Shown: one piece after another, positions 16,869 to 25,160 of the stretch
How positions within the stretch are numbered: position 1 is the stretch's first letter
How the letters are laid out: every line of letters starts with the position of its first letter
DNA from: Chloroflexota bacterium
GTDB lineage: Bacteria; Chloroflexota; UBA11872; UBA12225; JAJDUF01
DNA: 64,000 nt
Assembly: GCA_022826725.1 (NCBI GenBank)
Contig: JAJDUF010000010.1
Span: 186,001-250,000 of the forward strand
Direction of reading: 5' to 3'
The notes under the pieces: generated by a model
Seen by the model: the letters and a program-made list of their open reading frames with translations, nothing else
Told to the model about the DNA's origin: nothing
The model's database searches: none
Made by a program: the position numbers and the translations under genes

Positions 16869-17424
16869 ACGTGCCGAAGACCTCGCTGACCGCGCAGGTG
16901 AAGCCGGGCAGCACGTCGCGGCCGGCGAGCGTGTCGTGCTCATCAAGTGTCACGACCGCGCGGTCCGGCTGATACACGTCCACGGTGCGGGTGTCGAGTT
17001 GCACCACCCACACCAGGCCCACGCCGTAACTCAGCCACATCAGGGCCTTGTCGTGGGCCTCGCGCCAGCCGGTGCTGGGGGAGGTGATCTCCACAACCAG
17101 GTCGGGGGGCACCTCGGCGTAGCCGGTGTCCATTGCGTCCAGCGGGATTTTCGCCGCCGAGAAGTAGGCGATGTCCGGCTCGCGCACGGTATCCGGGTCC
17201 CGCTCCAGCCAGACACCCGAGTCCGAGGCTATCAAGCTCCCTAGTCTCCGAGGCTTGATGTAGAGGCCCAGCAAAATGCCTAGGTTCATTACGATCTTGC
17301 CGTGGGCATATCCTGCCGGCATGGTCTCGTGTAGCACCCCCCGGATCAACTCGCCGCGCACGCCCTCGCTATCTAGCCGCAGCAGGTCATCGGCCGTGAG
17401 CAGCTTCGTCATCGTCGTCGCCAT
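16867..17424 (-). CDS. Uma2 family protein (putative PD-(D/E)XK nuclease)
   Basis: About 185 residues. E-L-I-R-G-V-L-H-E near the start, then R-E-P-D-I-A-Y-F and P-D-L-V-V-E-I-T-S-P-S-T with a following D-K, the Uma2 (DUF820) nuclease-fold pattern. These genes are very common in Chloroflexota and cyanobacteria; activity and target are unknown. Start at ATG 17424 with AGAGG in front; a GTG at 17430 is also in frame. The stop codon overlaps the end of the MITE-like element. Confidence 0.85.
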   Translation of the reverse strand: MATTMTKLLTADDLLRLDSEGVRGELIRGVLHETMPAGYAHGKIVMNLGILLGLYIKPRRLGSLIASDSGVWLERDPDTVREPDIAYFSAAKIPLDAMDTGYAEVPPDLVVEITSPSTGWREAHDKALMWLSYGVGLVWVVQLDTRTVDVYQPDRAVVTLDEHDTLAGRDVLPGFTCAVSEVFGT

Positions 17425-17453
17425 ACTCACCTCTTGCCCGACGTGGCCCCCGT

Positions 17454-17476
17454 CATTGCAGCGGAAGCCGCAATCC
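17454..17476. repeat. Dispersed palindrome (family B)
   Basis: ATTGCAGCGGAAGCCGCAAT, a hairpin in the gap between the Uma2 and MetE-like genes. Confidence 0.45.
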
Positions 17477-17539
17477 AGGCTGGTCGGGGCGCCTAGACAC
17501 CAAGATACAGCGTGCCCTCCCTGTGTGCTCCGGGGCTGG

Positions 17540-18652
17540 TTAGCTGCGCTCCCCGGTTAGCTCCTGACGCACGATCTCGACGCCCTGCACCAGTCGCTGG
17601 AGCTTTTGGAAGGCGAGCCAGCGGGGGAGTTGGAAGAACCCGCAATCGGGCACGACCGTCATCTTCTCCGGCGGGCAGTATTGGAGCGCCTCGCGTAACC
17701 GCTCCGCTACGTCCTCCGGCGTCTCGACGTAGAACGACTTCACATCCACGAGGCCGACGCCGGTCGCGCGATCCTGGGCGATCTCGCCAAGCAGGTCCAC
17801 TTCGCGCATCTCGCGGTTGGCGAATTCGAGGACGATTTCGTCGCAGTCGGTATCGAGCAGGTCGGGGAACATCCAGCGATAGGTGCGCTTGCCCCGCGGC
17901 CGGCTGCCGAGGTTGCCGAAACAGACGTGCAGACCCAGCTTGACCCCCCTTTCGCGCACGCCCTTGACGGCCGTGTTGTATAGCTCTACCCACTCCTGCG
18001 CTTCGCCGGGGATAATCGAGTACGACGGCTCATCGAGCTGGATGAAGGTCGCGCCGGCGTCGGCCAGAGCGTGTAGCTCGCGGTTGATCGCGCCGGCCAC
18101 GTCGTAGGCCAGCGCCAGGCGATCACCGTCGTACACGTCGCCGGAGCGTGTCTGGATGTGGATCGTCAAGGTCAGCGGTCCGGGGCAGGTCATCTTCAGC
18201 GCGTGGTCGGTCTGCTGCCGCGAGTGCGCGAACTCCTCGACGATGCCCAGGCCATTCGGAACCGTCACCCGCTCGACCGGGCGGTAGCGCGGCGGGCTGT
18301 CGTAGCCGTCAATGCCGACCTTCCGCAGCGGCTCGCGCGACTCCAAGCCGGAGAAGTGGCTATAGAAGCCCTGGACGAAGTACCAGCGGCGCATCTCCCC
18401 GTCGGTGATGATGTCCACACCGGCGCGCTCCTGATCGCGGATCGCCAGGCCAACCGCGTCGTCAAACGTCTCGCGCGCGTCGGTTTGGCCGTAGTCTCCC
18501 TGCTCGATAGCCTTGAGCGCCGTCCAAAACCAGCTCGGCAGGGCGTAGCTGCCGACGACGGACGTAGGGAGCAGGGTCGGCACGGGGCGGCGACCGGCGG
18601 TAGACTCCGACGACGCGGGCCGGGAACGGCGGCGGGCGGTCTGCTGGGCCAT
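17540..18652 (-). CDS. Cobalamin-independent methionine synthase-like (MetE C-terminal domain) protein
   Basis: 370 residues equal to the C-terminal barrel of MetE only. P-T-S-V-V-G-S-Y at the start, D-G-E-M-R-R, the zinc-site H-V-C in L-H-V-C-F-G-N, and a late P-D-C-G-F-F-Q-L-P-R supply the usual H, C and C ligands. The N-terminal folate domain of full MetE is missing, so the methyl donor may be a corrinoid protein or another thiol, as in archaeal core MetE. The ATG at 18652 has GAGAGGAG upstream. Confidence 0.85.
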   Translation of the reverse strand: MAQQTARRRSRPASSESTAGRRPVPTLLPTSVVGSYALPSWFWTALKAIEQGDYGQTDARETFDDAVGLAIRDQERAGVDIITDGEMRRWYFVQGFYSHFSGLESREPLRKVGIDGYDSPPRYRPVERVTVPNGLGIVEEFAHSRQQTDHALKMTCPGPLTLTIHIQTRSGDVYDGDRLALAYDVAGAINRELHALADAGATFIQLDEPSYSIIPGEAQEWVELYNTAVKGVRERGVKLGLHVCFGNLGSRPRGKRTYRWMFPDLLDTDCDEIVLEFANREMREVDLLGEIAQDRATGVGLVDVKSFYVETPEDVAERLREALQYCPPEKMTVVPDCGFFQLPRWLAFQKLQRLVQGVEIVRQELTGERS

Positions 18653-18891
18653 GGATTGTCTCCTCTCACTGCCTGGGCGTTGCCTGGATTATAGCGGCGC
18701 TGGCCGGAACACTCACTAGAGTCAGCGCCGAGATCAAGCGTGGTGGGCTGCGGGCCGTCGTCAAGGGTACAGGAGCGGCGCGGACGCCGCGCCGGCTGGC
18801 GCCAGCACCAACCGGGAATAGGTAGGATTGTGCAGGCTGCCGTCGTCGGATGCCGCGGGCCGGGCGGCAGCATCGCCGCGAGGGAGGGACT

Positions 18892-19767
18892 GTGCCTGAC
18901 TGGTTAGCGAACCCCGTGATCCTGGCCGTTGCGCTGATCTTCTTGGGCTGGTTTGCCGGCACCTACGGCACCATCATCGGCGCCGGGGGCGGTTTTATCA
19001 TGGTCCCGGCCCTGTTCCTTTTCTTTGGCCTGACCTCGCAAGAAGCCTCGGCCCTGTCGCTGACCGTGATGGTCTTTGCGGCGATCTCCGGCAACATCGC
19101 CTATGCGCGGCAGCGGCGCATTGACTATCGCGCCGCCATCCCCTTTGCGATTGCCACGCTGCCGGGCGCGTGGCTGGGCGCCGTGGTCTCCGATCTGTTG
19201 CAGAGCCAGGTGTTCAGCATTGCCTTTGCGCTCCTGCTCTTGAGCATCGCCGCGTATCTGATGTTCAACCCTGAGCGCCGGATGAAAGAGGGCGAGGCAG
19301 CGGAAACGGACGAGTCGGCCGCGACAACGCCGCGGCTCACGCTCTGGCAGCATCTCGGCTGGGGGCACATCCCCCGCCGTGTCGAGGCGCAAGATGAGAC
19401 CTACGTCTATCGGTACGACGGGCGCATCGGCCTGGCGGTGAGTCCGGTCATCGGCTTTATCTCGGCCGTCTTCGGCATCGGCGGGGGGCTGATCTTCGTC
19501 CCGATCCTGGTGCAGGTGCTCCGCTTCCCGGTCCACATCGCCACCTCAACGGCCTTCTTCATCCTCATGATTACCGCCTTAGGTGGCTCGGTCTCCCATG
19601 CGGTCTTGGGGCACGTGCGATGGGAGTTTGCCTTGCCGATGGCGGTGGGCTTGATCGCCGGCGGCCAAACGGGCGCGTTCGTGTCCAGCCGGCTGCGCGG
19701 AGGCTGGATTGTGCGCGGTGGCGCGGTCGGCCTGGCTATCGTGAGCGTGCGGCTGCTGCTCCGATGA
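18892..19767 (+). CDS. Sulfite exporter TauE/SafE family membrane protein
   Basis: 291 residues, about eight TM segments in two halves, each opening with the family signature (G-A-G-G-G-F-I-M-V-P-A-L at about 25-36; G-I-G-G-G-L-I-F-V-P-I-L in the second half). A long hydrophilic loop with acidic residues lies between. Members export sulfite, sulfoacetate or other small anions. The start is GTG 18892 with GAGGGAGG before it; an upstream ATG at 18850 lacks a ribosome site. Divergent from the MetE-like gene, which may be a hint of sulfur metabolism. Confidence 0.87.
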   Translation: MPDWLANPVILAVALIFLGWFAGTYGTIIGAGGGFIMVPALFLFFGLTSQEASALSLTVMVFAAISGNIAYARQRRIDYRAAIPFAIATLPGAWLGAVVSDLLQSQVFSIAFALLLLSIAAYLMFNPERRMKEGEAAETDESAATTPRLTLWQHLGWGHIPRRVEAQDETYVYRYDGRIGLAVSPVIGFISAVFGIGGGLIFVPILVQVLRFPVHIATSTAFFILMITALGGSVSHAVLGHVRWEFALPMAVGLIAGGQTGAFVSSRLRGGWIVRGGAVGLAIVSVRLLLR

Positions 19768-19822
19768 TACCGGGAGACAGAGGCATGGGGCCGGTGACTG
19801 GCTACTAGAGCGATGACGTGAG

Positions 19823-21241
19823 ATGAAGCTGCTGACCGAGCGGTTGCGGGCAATCGTCGGCGCTGACGGCGTCATCACGAGCGGCGCCGCGCTCGCCACC
19901 TACGAAAGCGACGCCTCGCAAGATCGCGGCGTCCCGACGGTCGTCGTGCTACCGCGGAGCACCGCCGAGGTCGCAGCGGTCGTCCGCGCCGCGCACGAGG
20001 AGGGACTCCCTATCGTGCCGCGCGGCGCCGGCACCGGGCTATCGGGGGGCGCGGTGGCCGTTGAGGGCGGCGTAGTCCTGACCACCACGCGCCTCAACCG
20101 CATCCGGCGCGTGGACCGGGCTAATCGAATCGCAGTCGTCGAGCCGGGGGTGGTCAACGCCGAACTGACGAACCGGGTAGCGCCGCACGGGCTGTACTAT
20201 GCTCCCGATCCCTCCAGCCAGCCGGCCTGCACGATTGGCGGCAACGTCGCGGAGAACGCCGGAGGCGCCCATTGCCTCGCCCACGGCGTCACCACGAATC
20301 ACGTGCTGGCACTGGAAGCGGTGCTCATTCCCAGTGGTCGGGTCGTGCGCGTTGGTGGCCCCGCGCATGACCGCCCCGGCTACGATCTGATGGGGCTGCT
20401 GGTCGGCTCCGAAGGTACCCTGGCCATCGTCACCGAGATCACCGTGCGCCTGCTGGTGGGCGCCGAGGGCGTGGCGACCGTGCTGGCGGCGTTCGACGGC
20501 GTAGTGCCGGCCTCGGAGGCGGTCTCCGCGATCATCGAGCAGGGGATCGTGCCGGTGGCGCTGGAGATGATGGACGGCATGACGACCCGCGCCGTCGCGG
20601 CCGGCTTGCCGGAGAATGCCGGCGCGGTCCTGCTGATCGAGTGCGAAGGGGTGCGCGAGGAGCTGGACGACAAGGAAGGGCCGTTGGCCACGGTGCAAGC
20701 CATCTGCCGGGCACACGGCGCCCGCGACCTGCGGGTTGCGTTCGCTGCAGCGGATCGGAACGCGCTATGGAAGGCGCGGAAGTCGGCGCGGGGCGCACTC
20801 GGCACGCTCGCGCCCAACTGCTACGTCCACGATGGCGTGGTGCCGCGGTCGAAGGTCCCGGCGCTGATGGCCCGGATCGAGGCCGTGGCTGCAGAGTTCG
20901 AGGTGCCTATCGCCACGTATCTGCACGCCGGCGACGGGAACGTCCATCCGAACGTGCTATTCGATGCCCGCCGCCCGGCAGAGGCGCAGCGGGCAGCGGC
21001 GGCCGGCGAGGCCATTCTACGGGCCTGTTTAGACCTTGGGGGGGTGTTGTCGGGCGAGCATGGGATTGGGACGGAGAAGCAAGCCTACATGTCGTGGGCA
21101 CTGACCACGACCGACCTGCGCGCTCAAGCCCACGTGAAGCTGGCCTTCGACCCCGACGAGCGGCTGAACCCACACAAGCTCTTCCCCACGCCGGGCTTCT
21201 GCGGCGAAGTGCGTGGTGCCAGCCGGCCGTCGGTGGCGTGA
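19823..21241 (+). CDS. glcD: FAD-linked oxidase, glycolate oxidase subunit GlcD-like
   Basis: 472 residues. The PCMH-type FAD domain has P-R-G-A-G-T-G-L-S-G-G and I-G-G-N-V-A-E-N-A-G-G, and the C-terminal cap has L-H-A-G-D-G-N-V-H-P and S-G-E-H-G-I-G-T-E-K. This is the GlcD/D-lactate dehydrogenase group that oxidises 2-hydroxyacids. The partner genes glcE and glcF of the three-subunit enzyme are not next to it, so it may work alone on D-lactate or 2-hydroxyglutarate. The start at 19823 has only a weak ribosome site. Confidence 0.88.
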   Translation: MKLLTERLRAIVGADGVITSGAALATYESDASQDRGVPTVVVLPRSTAEVAAVVRAAHEEGLPIVPRGAGTGLSGGAVAVEGGVVLTTTRLNRIRRVDRANRIAVVEPGVVNAELTNRVAPHGLYYAPDPSSQPACTIGGNVAENAGGAHCLAHGVTTNHVLALEAVLIPSGRVVRVGGPAHDRPGYDLMGLLVGSEGTLAIVTEITVRLLVGAEGVATVLAAFDGVVPASEAVSAIIEQGIVPVALEMMDGMTTRAVAAGLPENAGAVLLIECEGVREELDDKEGPLATVQAICRAHGARDLRVAFAAADRNALWKARKSARGALGTLAPNCYVHDGVVPRSKVPALMARIEAVAAEFEVPIATYLHAGDGNVHPNVLFDARRPAEAQRAAAAGEAILRACLDLGGVLSGEHGIGTEKQAYMSWALTTTDLRAQAHVKLAFDPDERLNPHKLFPTPGFCGEVRGASRPSVA

Positions 21242-21297
21242 TACCAACCACCGCTGGCGGCCGCGACGAGCCACACAACGCTTGACTCATTCAAGCC

Positions 21298-21306
21298 TGT
21301 TATACT
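21298..21306 (+). promoter_or_regulatory. Extended -10 promoter candidate for the MutS-like gene
   Basis: TGT-TATACT, an extended -10 element 129 bases before the start at 21435. A TTGACT lies only 13 bases upstream, too close to act as a standard -35. Confidence 0.35.
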
Positions 21307-21434
21307 ACTGCTTCCTCCGGTGCCCGCGCCTGGTGAGGAAAGGCCGGCTGTCGGCCGCGGAGGCGGATAGGAGGCTTTCTCGTGGGTGGGAGCGGCGCGA
21401 GAGGGTCTATTGCCATTCGGATGAGAGGAGCGGG

Positions 21435-23105
21435 ATGAAGCCACTGGTCAGCTTGCTGTGGCCACGGGGCGCCCCCGGTCAGGTCTCGCCGGAGATCCGC
21501 CTGGGTACCGGCGCGTCGGCAGACCTCGAACTGGACGAGATCGTGCAGGCGCTCACCGGCGGTGAGGGTACGCGGTCGTCCTTTGTGATGAGTGTCCTGA
21601 TGGAGTTGGGCACCAATCCTAGGGTAATCGTCTACCGGCAACAGGTGATTGCGGACCTGCTCGAAGACCACCGGCTCCGAGAGCGACTGGGAGAGGTGCT
21701 GCCTCTGCTGGTGCGTCGGCGACAACACCGCGATCCGCTTTCACGCGAGCCTTGGTCGGTCACGACCGTCGCCCGGCGCGTGGCCGAGCTTGAGCGCTAT
21801 GTTGAGGTGGCGGTACGGCTGCACAGGGCGCTGACGGAGGCGTCGCCGCGCGGCGCGGCCCTGCTGGGGCTGCGCGATCACCTCGACGAGCTTACAAACG
21901 CCGCGCAGTTCAAATCCCTCCAGAAGCAATTACCCAAGCTGCGCGCGACGCTCAACAAGGTACGCAGCGTGACCGTCGGAATCAACGTCAGTGAGAGCCT
22001 GGAGCCAGGCTCGGCGACGATCCTATCCATCAGCCCGGAGGTCATCAAGGGTCCGGCTTCGATGCTGGGGAAGCTGTTGGGCCGAGATGCCGGCGTGCGC
22101 GGGATCACACCGCTGCACGTGACCGACTGGTCGCCACGGGACCCGCTGTTCAACGACATGCGGAACTTGATCGAAAAGGTGGTAGACCCGGTGGCGCGGG
22201 CGATCAGACGCTTTACCTCCGTAGATGCCGGCTCGTTCGGCGGCTTGGAGCCGGAGCTTTCGTTCTACCTGAACGGCGTAGAGCTGATTAGGCGCTTGCG
22301 GAAGGCCGCCTTGCCGGTCTGCCGGCCGGAGGTGGCGCCACCGGATGAGCGCGTGCTGTGCCTCGAGGACGGCTACAGCATCAGCCTCGCCATGCAGGTC
22401 CTGTCCAAGGGTACTGATCCGGAGGCCGTGGCGGCGACGAGCGTCGTCACCAACAGGATACGGTTCGATCAAGAGCAGGGCCGCATCTGGGTCCTGACCG
22501 GTCCCAATCGAGGGGGCAAGACCACCTACACGCGGGCCGTGGGGCAGGCGCAGATTCTCTTCCAGACCGGGCTGCACGTGCCGGCGAGCCAGGCCCGTCT
22601 CAGCCCGGCGGATGCGATCTATACGCATTTCCCGCGCCTGGAGGAGGAGCAGTTGGGCCAAGGGCGTCTCGATGAGGAGGCCAAACGGCTGGCCCGCGTC
22701 TTCAAGAGCGCAACGCGATACAGCCTGATCCTCTTGAATGAGGTACTGGCCGGCACGAGCGCCATCGAAGCGCTGGGGATCGCGTTTGACGCGATGCGGG
22801 GGCTGCGGCTGCTGGGGGCACGGGCCATCTACACGACGCATCTCCACGAACTGGCGGCGCGTGCGGACGAGATCAATGCCGGCACGCCGGGCGACGCGCT
22901 CGTGGGCAGTCTCGTTGCTCAAGTGGATGAAGAAGCCGACGCAGCGCAATCGCACCACGCGCGGACGTTTCGGATTATCGCTGGTCCGCCGCGCGGGAGC
23001 AGCTACGCCTCGGAGATCGCCGAGCAGCATGGGATCAGCTACCCGCAGCTAGAGGAACTGCTCCACGAGCGAGAACAGGTCGCTACGCCCAGCGCGAAGC
23101 CCTGA
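21435..23105 (+). CDS. MutS-related ATPase (domain III/V only)
   Basis: 556 residues. Helical lever/core region at about 80-290, then the ABC-type ATPase with Walker A G-P-N-R-G-G-K-T-T (356-364) and L-L-N-E-V-L-A-G-T-S as Walker B/signature, where Asn replaces the usual Asp before the catalytic Glu, as is common in MutS-related proteins outside MutS1/MutS2. The mismatch-binding N domain and the Smr nuclease domain of MutS2 are absent. The ATG at 21435 is preceded by AGAGGAG; a longer frame to 21213 is not conserved. Function probably DNA-structure recognition, unproven. Confidence 0.85.
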   Translation: MKPLVSLLWPRGAPGQVSPEIRLGTGASADLELDEIVQALTGGEGTRSSFVMSVLMELGTNPRVIVYRQQVIADLLEDHRLRERLGEVLPLLVRRRQHRDPLSREPWSVTTVARRVAELERYVEVAVRLHRALTEASPRGAALLGLRDHLDELTNAAQFKSLQKQLPKLRATLNKVRSVTVGINVSESLEPGSATILSISPEVIKGPASMLGKLLGRDAGVRGITPLHVTDWSPRDPLFNDMRNLIEKVVDPVARAIRRFTSVDAGSFGGLEPELSFYLNGVELIRRLRKAALPVCRPEVAPPDERVLCLEDGYSISLAMQVLSKGTDPEAVAATSVVTNRIRFDQEQGRIWVLTGPNRGGKTTYTRAVGQAQILFQTGLHVPASQARLSPADAIYTHFPRLEEEQLGQGRLDEEAKRLARVFKSATRYSLILLNEVLAGTSAIEALGIAFDAMRGLRLLGARAIYTTHLHELAARADEINAGTPGDALVGSLVAQVDEEADAAQSHHARTFRIIAGPPRGSSYASEIAEQHGISYPQLEELLHEREQVATPSAKP

Positions 23106-23150
23106 TAGACGACGGCAATCCGGCGGCCCAGGGCAGCCAGCAGTTTGCGG
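23082..23150 (-). pseudogene. Relic of an ABC transporter ATPase (Q-loop region)
   Basis: The minus strand reads L-L-A-A-L-G-R-R-I-A-V-V-Y-Q-G-F-A. The ABC exporters of this window have L-A-S-W-R-R-R-I-A-V-V-Y-Q-D-F-A and L-A-A-L-R-Q-R-I-A-V-V-H-Q-D-F-A at their Q-loop. It overlaps the last codons of the MutS-like gene on the other strand. Only about 20 codons match, so chance is not fully excluded. The rest of the gap to 23283 shows nothing. Confidence 0.4.
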
Positions 23151-23283
23151 TGCTGCGGCGCCGCTGCGTGGTGAGGCCATCGCTGGCTAGATTCGGATCA
23201 AGGTATGTCTCGCAGATACGCTCCGGCTTGTTACCATTCCCCAGTTGTATCGGGTGGCCCGGTCCGGTCGCGGGTATAAGGTC

Positions 23284-24450
23284 TTACGGCTTGGGAGCCG
23301 GGCCAAGTACCTTGTACTTCCGCTCTGCGCTACGCTCGGCGACTGGAAGCACCTCCACGACCACCCTGGACAGCCCCACCACCTCGCCGTCGGAGTCAAA
23401 GCTGTAGTTGTCTCCGATCGCGCCGCTCCAGGTGATGGCATACATGCAGTCGCGGAACCCATCTGCGTCCTGGTCATCGTTGGTCTGCTTGAGGCACTCG
23501 GCGGCGATGTAGACGTTGTCGTACGCCGATCCCAGGTGCCACGGCAGCGTGACGTAGTCGTAGCGCTCCCGGAAGTTGGCCAGCACCTCCTGCCCCTTCT
23601 CGTTGGCGGGGTCCAGGTCGGCCGTGATGGCCTTCATGCCGGTCGCAGCGTCTCCCGCGACTTCGAGGGCGGTCGTTCCTACGGATATGGTCTCCGCGTA
23701 GATCGGGCCCTCGTAACCCAACTCCCGGGCCTGCTTGATGATCGTCCCGGCCGCGAACTCGGACTGGGGCGCGATGTGGAGCGCATCGGGATTGGCGGAA
23801 AACAGCTTCGTGAGCTGGCTTCTGAAGTCGGTGACCTCTGACCCATACCGCTCCGCGGCCACGACCGTGCCGCCGCGCTTCTCGAACTGCTCGACCGAGG
23901 TCCGCCTGACGCCCTCGGCGTAGTCGGTCGTCTCGGTGATGGTGGCCAACTTGCGGATGCCATCAGCCCAGAGGACGTTCCCGGTGGCGATGCCCACGTG
24001 GATGTCGCTGATCTGGGTGCGGAAGATGTAGTCACCCGCCTGGGCGATGTCCGGGCTGCTCGCCAGTCCGGAGAACAGGATCACGCCGTCGGCCTCCGCC
24101 AGCGGCGCGGCGCCGAGCATCGCGCCGCTGCACGATGTCCCCAGGATGATCTTCACGTCCTCCACTTCGGTCAGCTTCTTGTACGCCGTGATCGCGCTCT
24201 GGGCGCTGCACTGGGAGTCCTCGACGACCAACTCCAGCCTACGCCCATTGACGCCGCCCGCGGCGTTGATCTCGTCCGCGGCCATCTGCTTGGCCTGATT
24301 CGCGACCGTACCGTAGGTCTCTCCAGCTCCCGTAAGCGATTCCATTACTCCGATCCTGAAGACGTCTTCGTCCTCGCCACAGGACAGCCCGGCCAGCGTC
24401 AGAACCGCCATCAAGCCGAACACAAGAATCCGCTCAGGCCACCGCCGCAT
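23284..24450 (-). CDS. LivJ-type ABC transporter substrate-binding lipoprotein
   Basis: 388 residues. Hydrophobic signal at about 8-22 ending L-A-G-L-S-C, an imperfect lipobox, so probably lipid-anchored outside the membrane. The mature part follows the periplasmic-binding-protein type 1 fold of branched-chain amino acid/urea binders (I-G-V-M-E-S-L-T-G-A-G-E-T-Y-G, A-A-D-E-I-N-A-A-G-G-V-N-G-R). Ligand probably an amino acid or related small molecule. No permease or ATPase of the Liv type is adjacent. The ATG at 24450 has GGGAGAGA in front. Confidence 0.87.
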   Translation of the reverse strand: MRRWPERILVFGLMAVLTLAGLSCGEDEDVFRIGVMESLTGAGETYGTVANQAKQMAADEINAAGGVNGRRLELVVEDSQCSAQSAITAYKKLTEVEDVKIILGTSCSGAMLGAAPLAEADGVILFSGLASSPDIAQAGDYIFRTQISDIHVGIATGNVLWADGIRKLATITETTDYAEGVRRTSVEQFEKRGGTVVAAERYGSEVTDFRSQLTKLFSANPDALHIAPQSEFAAGTIIKQARELGYEGPIYAETISVGTTALEVAGDAATGMKAITADLDPANEKGQEVLANFRERYDYVTLPWHLGSAYDNVYIAAECLKQTNDDQDADGFRDCMYAITWSGAIGDNYSFDSDGEVVGLSRVVVEVLPVAERSAERKYKVLGPAPKP

Positions 24451-25160
24451 GATCTCTCTCCCGGTGTGCTGTAGGCTGGTTCGCCGTCCCGCGTCCATAC
24501 CGCCCCGGCGTCGCCGCACGACGAAGTGGGCGGCAGGCTTATCTCAACCGCCCCGCCCGTCGCGCTGAACACCCCATCCCACATAGTCACGTCGCTCATT
24601 GGGACGGTCCGCTGAACGATACCATGAACGTGAAGGCCTCACCTTCATGGCCTTCCGGCAAACCGGAGAACGACGCCGTCAGGAGCGGGGCCGGCGGACA
24701 CGTCGGAGCAGGCAGTGACCGGAATGACATATACCGTCAGCGGGTTGATCGGCGGAGTGACCTACGCCATGCGGGTCATCACCACCAGCGGCGTCGGCGA
24801 CGCGACCCGGCCACCGCGCGCTCCTGTTTCCTCTCCCTGGTCGGCGCTCAAACCGTCCTCGAAGCCATCTGGGCCGCCCTGCTCAAGCAGCCGCCGGACG
24901 GGGGCCGCCTCAGCCAAGGTGCCGAGGGCACGTCGCTCTCCGGCGGCTTCCAGTGTAGTCTCATTCCCCAGCATCCCGTCGGCACTTGGCCGACGAAGAT
25001 CGCGCGGCTGCCGGGCTGCCATCGGCCCTCATCTTGATTGACGGACGCTTCAGAGATGCCTTGATCTGTTTAGCCGTGAATGCGACTGTTGCAGGAGGGA
25101 GTACGACAGGTCAAGAGTTGCGGTATGTTCGTGCTGGCCGGGTTAGCGGCATGGCAGGCG
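24451..25160. other. 710-base gap with decayed sequence
   Basis: No intact gene. Reading frames here are long by GC bias only. The single recognisable piece is an FN3-like fragment at 24688-24800 on the plus strand. No repeat family or promoter was seen. Confidence 0.5.
24688..24800 (+). pseudogene. Fibronectin type III domain fragment
   Basis: One plus-strand frame reads T-G-M-T-Y-T-V-S-G-L-I-G-G-V-T-Y-A-M-R-V-I-T-T-S-G-V-G-D-A, matching the last third of an FN3 domain (Y-x-V-x-G-L-x-x-G-x-x-Y-x-x-R-V). No start, signal peptide or further domain is in frame, so it is the leftover of a lost extracellular protein. Confidence 0.45.

Noticed and set aside
21282..21306. TTGACT / TATACT as a standard promoter for the MutS-like gene
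   Set aside because: The spacer is only 13 bases. The TGT-TATACT extended -10 was kept instead with low confidence.
24624..25037. 137-codon plus-strand frame in the 24.5-25.1 kb gap
   Set aside because: No ribosome site, composition like frameshifted DNA, and the only domain trace (FN3) is in a different frame.
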